Source of the DNA: an uncultured Rhodopila sp.
GTDB taxonomy: Bacteria > Pseudomonadota > Alphaproteobacteria > Acetobacterales > Acetobacteraceae
Length of the DNA: 64,000 nt
Reading direction: 5' to 3'
NCBI GenBank assembly: GCA_903932145.1
Contig: CAIZFE010000043.1
Span: forward strand, 32,860-96,859
Shown here: piece by piece, positions 61,601-64,000 of the stretch
Position numbering within the stretch: the stretch's first letter is position 1
Layout of the letters: each line of letters opens with the position of its first letter
Made by a program: the position numbers and the translations under genes
The notes under the pieces: model-generated
The model's input: only the letters and a program-made list of their open reading frames with translations
Told to the model about the DNA's origin: nothing
Database searches by the model: none

Positions 61601-61855
61601 ATGATCACCGCTGGCCAAATGCGGGCCGCCCGAGCGCTGTTGGGGCTCGATCAACGGGCGCTGGCAGAACGTTCCGGGCTGTCATTGCCGACCATCCAGC
61701 GGATGGAGGCCAGCGATGGCCTGATCCGTGGCAATGTCGATTCCCTGATGAAACTGACCGGCGCACTGACTTCGGCCGGGGTCGAGTTGCTCGATGACAA
61801 TGCGCCCAGCCGGGGTGGCGGACGCGGCGTGCGTCTGACAAATCCGTCGTCATGA
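61601..61855 (+). CDS. Small Xre-family HTH regulator
   Basis: An 84-residue protein with a lambda-repressor-like HTH: MRAARALLGLDQRALAERSGLSLPTIQRMEASDG. LDQRALAERSGLSLPTIQRME is the recognition region. The short tail is Ser/Gly/Arg-rich. The last codons overlap the start of the HyfB-like gene by 4 bp (ATGA), so the two are translated together. An operator-like palindrome lies directly upstream. Such MITAGQMRAARALLG starts are typical of small phage-type regulators. It may control the membrane complex genes downstream. Confidence 0.88.
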   Translation: MITAGQMRAARALLGLDQRALAERSGLSLPTIQRMEASDGLIRGNVDSLMKLTGALTSAGVELLDDNAPSRGGGRGVRLTNPSS

Positions 61856-63849
61856 TCAGCACCGCCTGGATGATCCTGGCCCTGTTCGCGCTGGCCTTCG
61901 CCGGGATCGTGACCGCGCGTCTGGTGGTCGGGCGAGTCCTGGTTTACGGCGGCAGTTTGGTTCTGTGTGCCGGCTTTCTCTGCTCCGGCCTGATCGCTCT
62001 GGCCAGCCCGGTCCAGCATCTGGTTTTGCCCCTCGGCCTGCCCTGGATTGGCACCCATCTGAGGCTTGACGCTCTGTCCGGGTTTTTCCTGGCCCTCGTC
62101 GGCCTGGGTGGCGGGGGCGCCAGCCTGTTTGCCCTCGGCTACGGCCGGCACGAGGCACATCCCGAACGCGTCCTGCCATTCTATCCGGCCTTTCTGGCGG
62201 GCATGGCGCTGGTCACCATTGCCGACGACGCTTTCACGTTCCTGTTTGCCTGGGAGCTGATGTCGCTGACCTCCTGGGCCTTGGTGAAGGCGCACCACCA
62301 GGAAGACGGCAACGCGCAGGCCGGCTTCGTCTATTTGATCATGGCGACATTCAGCGGCATGGCGCTGCTGTTGGGCTTTGGCCTGTTGGCGGGCGAGCAC
62401 GGCGGTTACGCGTTTGACTCCATGCGTGCCAGCCACCCGGACGTGACGGTTGCCGCCATTGTCCTCGTGGTGGCGCTGATCGGCGCCGGTTCGAAGGCCG
62501 GCCTGGTACCGCTGCACGTCTGGTTGCCGCTCGCGCATCCGGCGGCACCGAGCCATGTGTCAGCCCTGATGAGCGGGGTGATGACCAAGGTCGCCATCTA
62601 CGGTTTCATCCGCATCGTGTTCGACCTGCTCGGTCCCAACCAATGGTGGGCGGGCACGATCGTGCTGGTGCTGGGTGGCATTACCGCCGTGCTCGGCGTG
62701 CTGCACGCCTTGATGGAGCGCGACCTGAAGCGGTTGCTGGCCTATTCGACGGTGGAAAACATCGGCATTGTCTTCATCGGCCTGGGTCTGGCGCTGGCCT
62801 TCCGCGCCACCGGATTCGAGGCTGGGGCTGCCCTAGCGCTGACGGCGGCGTTGTTCCACGCGTTCAACCACACCCTGTTCAAAAGTCTGCTGTTCTTTGG
62901 CGCCGGCGCCGTCCTGGACGCGACCGGCGAGCGCGACATGGAAACGATGGGCGGACTGATCCACCGCATGCCGCGCACATCGTTCGCGTTCCTGGTGGGC
63001 TGCATGGCGATCTCGGGTCTGCCGCCGTTGAATGGCTTCGCGTCGGAGTGGCTGACGTTTCAGGCCGTGCTGGTGCATCCCGAACTGCCGCAATGGGGCC
63101 TGAAACTGATGATCCCGGTGGATGGCGCGGCACTGGCTCTGGCCGCGGCGCTGGCGGCGGCGTGTTTCGTGCGTGCTTTCGGCATCGTGTTCCTCGGCCG
63201 CCCGCGCAGCGATGCGGCGGCGCAGGCGCGGGAGGTCGATCCGTGGTCAATCGCCGCGATGGCCGGCTTTGCCGCGCTGTGCCTGTTGGCGGGCATTTTC
63301 CCGGGCGCGGTGATCGACAGTATCGCTCCTGTGGCGCGGGCACTGACCGGCTCCCGCATGCCGATGCAGCTTGGCGACGCCTGGATGACCATTGCGCCGG
63401 TCGAGGCCAGCCGTAGTTCCTACAACGGGCTGTTGGTATTCGGCTTCATCACGGCCTCGATTTTGGTGACTGTCCTCACGGTTCATCGCTTCGGGTCCCG
63501 GCTGATCCGCCGGACGCCGGCCTGGGATTGCGGTTTTCCCGACCCGACGCCGGCGAGCCAATATTCCGCCGGCAGCTTCGCGCAACCGCTGCGGCGCGTG
63601 TTCGGTTCGGTGCTGTTCCAGGCGAGCGACACAGTCGATATGCCGCCACCCGGAGATAACCGAGCCGCCAGTATCGTCCGCCGGATCGCCGACCCGATCT
63701 GGGATACGATCTACGCGCCGCTCGGCCGTTACGTCGGTTGGATTTCAGACCGAGCGAATGTGCTGCAATTCCTGACGATCCGAAGATATCTGGGGTTTGT
63801 CTTCGCGGCTCTGGTCGTGCTGCTGCTGGCGTTGACGATATGGCAATGA
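61852..63849 (+). CDS. hyfB: HyfB-like antiporter-type membrane subunit
   Basis: A 665-residue, 14-16-helix protein of the NuoL/NuoM/MrpA family in its HyfB branch. Key sites are WELMSLTSWALV, GAGSKAGLVPLHVWLPLAHPAAPSHVSALMSGVMTKVAIYG (the proton-channel lysine segment), LLAYSTVENIGIV, LFHAFNHTLFKSLLFFGAG and ISGLPPLNGFASEW. It should form the ion-translocating part of a hydrogenase-4 or formate-hydrogenlyase-like membrane complex, or a related respiratory complex. The catalytic and other membrane subunit genes would lie to the right of the window. The C terminus ends near a REP-like element. Confidence 0.85.
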   Translation: MISTAWMILALFALAFAGIVTARLVVGRVLVYGGSLVLCAGFLCSGLIALASPVQHLVLPLGLPWIGTHLRLDALSGFFLALVGLGGGGASLFALGYGRHEAHPERVLPFYPAFLAGMALVTIADDAFTFLFAWELMSLTSWALVKAHHQEDGNAQAGFVYLIMATFSGMALLLGFGLLAGEHGGYAFDSMRASHPDVTVAAIVLVVALIGAGSKAGLVPLHVWLPLAHPAAPSHVSALMSGVMTKVAIYGFIRIVFDLLGPNQWWAGTIVLVLGGITAVLGVLHALMERDLKRLLAYSTVENIGIVFIGLGLALAFRATGFEAGAALALTAALFHAFNHTLFKSLLFFGAGAVLDATGERDMETMGGLIHRMPRTSFAFLVGCMAISGLPPLNGFASEWLTFQAVLVHPELPQWGLKLMIPVDGAALALAAALAAACFVRAFGIVFLGRPRSDAAAQAREVDPWSIAAMAGFAALCLLAGIFPGAVIDSIAPVARALTGSRMPMQLGDAWMTIAPVEASRSSYNGLLVFGFITASILVTVLTVHRFGSRLIRRTPAWDCGFPDPTPASQYSAGSFAQPLRRVFGSVLFQASDTVDMPPPGDNRAASIVRRIADPIWDTIYAPLGRYVGWISDRANVLQFLTIRRYLGFVFAALVVLLLALTIWQ

Positions 63850-63956
63850 TGGTTGTCCACGGGTGCGTCGTCGTCCCGATGCGTAAGCTCTCATTACGCA
63901 CGCTCTCATTTCGCACCCACGCGTTCTATACACATGCGTTACGCACCCTCCCGTTA

Positions 63957-64000
63957 CGTCATGGCCCGGCTTGTCCGGGCCACCTATCGCGGCACCGTCA
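63957..64000. repeat. REP-like palindromic element, cut by window edge
   Basis: GTCATGGCCCGGCTTGTCCG...CGCGGCACCGTC (63958-63999) is identical over 42 nt to the left part of the element at 54597. It follows the hyfB-like gene. Its right arm lies beyond base 64000. Confidence 0.85.

Overview
The window is GC-rich bacterial chromosome carrying about 50 intact protein genes and several broken ones. Gene content suggests an alphaproteobacterium, probably a Rhodospirillales/Acetobacteraceae-type heterotroph. The signs are an argD-argF pair, MHS-family and branched-chain/dipeptide solute-binding proteins, many molybdenum hydroxylase and aromatic-catabolism genes, Tat-type signals and dispersed REP-like palindromes of the GTCATGGCCCGG type. 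That placement is inference from gene families, not a phylogeny. No rRNA, tRNA, CRISPR array, integrase or complete insertion sequence was seen.

Layout. 1-4.0 kb: the end of an acyltransferase-like gene facing a tight minus-strand operon. The operon encodes a heme-oxygenase-like (putative diiron) protein, an acyl carrier protein, an AMP-forming ligase and a ketoreductase-like SDR. It looks like a compact, unassigned acyl-ACP pathway and is the best candidate here for an undescribed system. 4.7-9.3 kb: a dipeptide-type binding protein, a small secreted Tyr/Asp/Gly-rich protein, an SbcD-like phosphoesterase, a YfcG-like GST and a 2-hydroxychromene-2-carboxylate isomerase-like protein. 9.4-15.7 kb: a two-domain carbohydrate-binding protein, an FmdB zinc ribbon, an orphan CoxL-type molybdenum hydroxylase, a flavin reductase-like protein and two small membrane proteins. 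15.9-26.6 kb: an MHS transporter, a VIT1-like transporter, an AAA_14/DUF4143 ATPase, a LivJ-like binding protein, a Uma2 nuclease-like protein, an atypical SDR, an LVIVD propeller with a Cys-rich partner, and a MetX-like hydrolase.

26.7-36.3 kb mixes working genes (a DadA-like oxidase with a binding protein, a fungal-type PHB depolymerase, an alpha/beta hydrolase) with decayed material. The decayed items are an HTH remnant, a DUF4062-STAND-TPR gene with an internal out-of-frame deletion, a frameshifted toxin-like gene beside its HTH partner, and a stop-riddled duplicate of the hydrolase 5' end. 36.4-46.7 kb: a Tat-exported MBL protein, an SDR, a cupin, a flippase, a complete coxS-coxL-coxM operon and a phospholipase D/cardiolipin synthase-like gene. 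46.8-54.5 kb: a YghU-like GST, an extradiol dioxygenase-like VOC protein, a thiolase with its OB-fold partner, a CHRD protein, a hydroxyacid dehydrogenase and a PcaB-type cycloisomerase. 54.7-57.7 kb: recX divergent from argD-argF. 57.7-64 kb: a large gene-poor gap, a secreted protein, a second Tat-exported MBL protein, a dead MazF, a receiver-only response regulator, and an Xre HTH gene translationally coupled to a HyfB-like antiporter subunit.

Together the region reads as peripheral metabolism. Uptake proteins without their permeases, oxidation of carbon compounds through molybdenum hydroxylases and ring-cleavage-type enzymes, and glutathione-dependent steps are interspersed with stress or defence islands in decay and palindromic repeats between operons.
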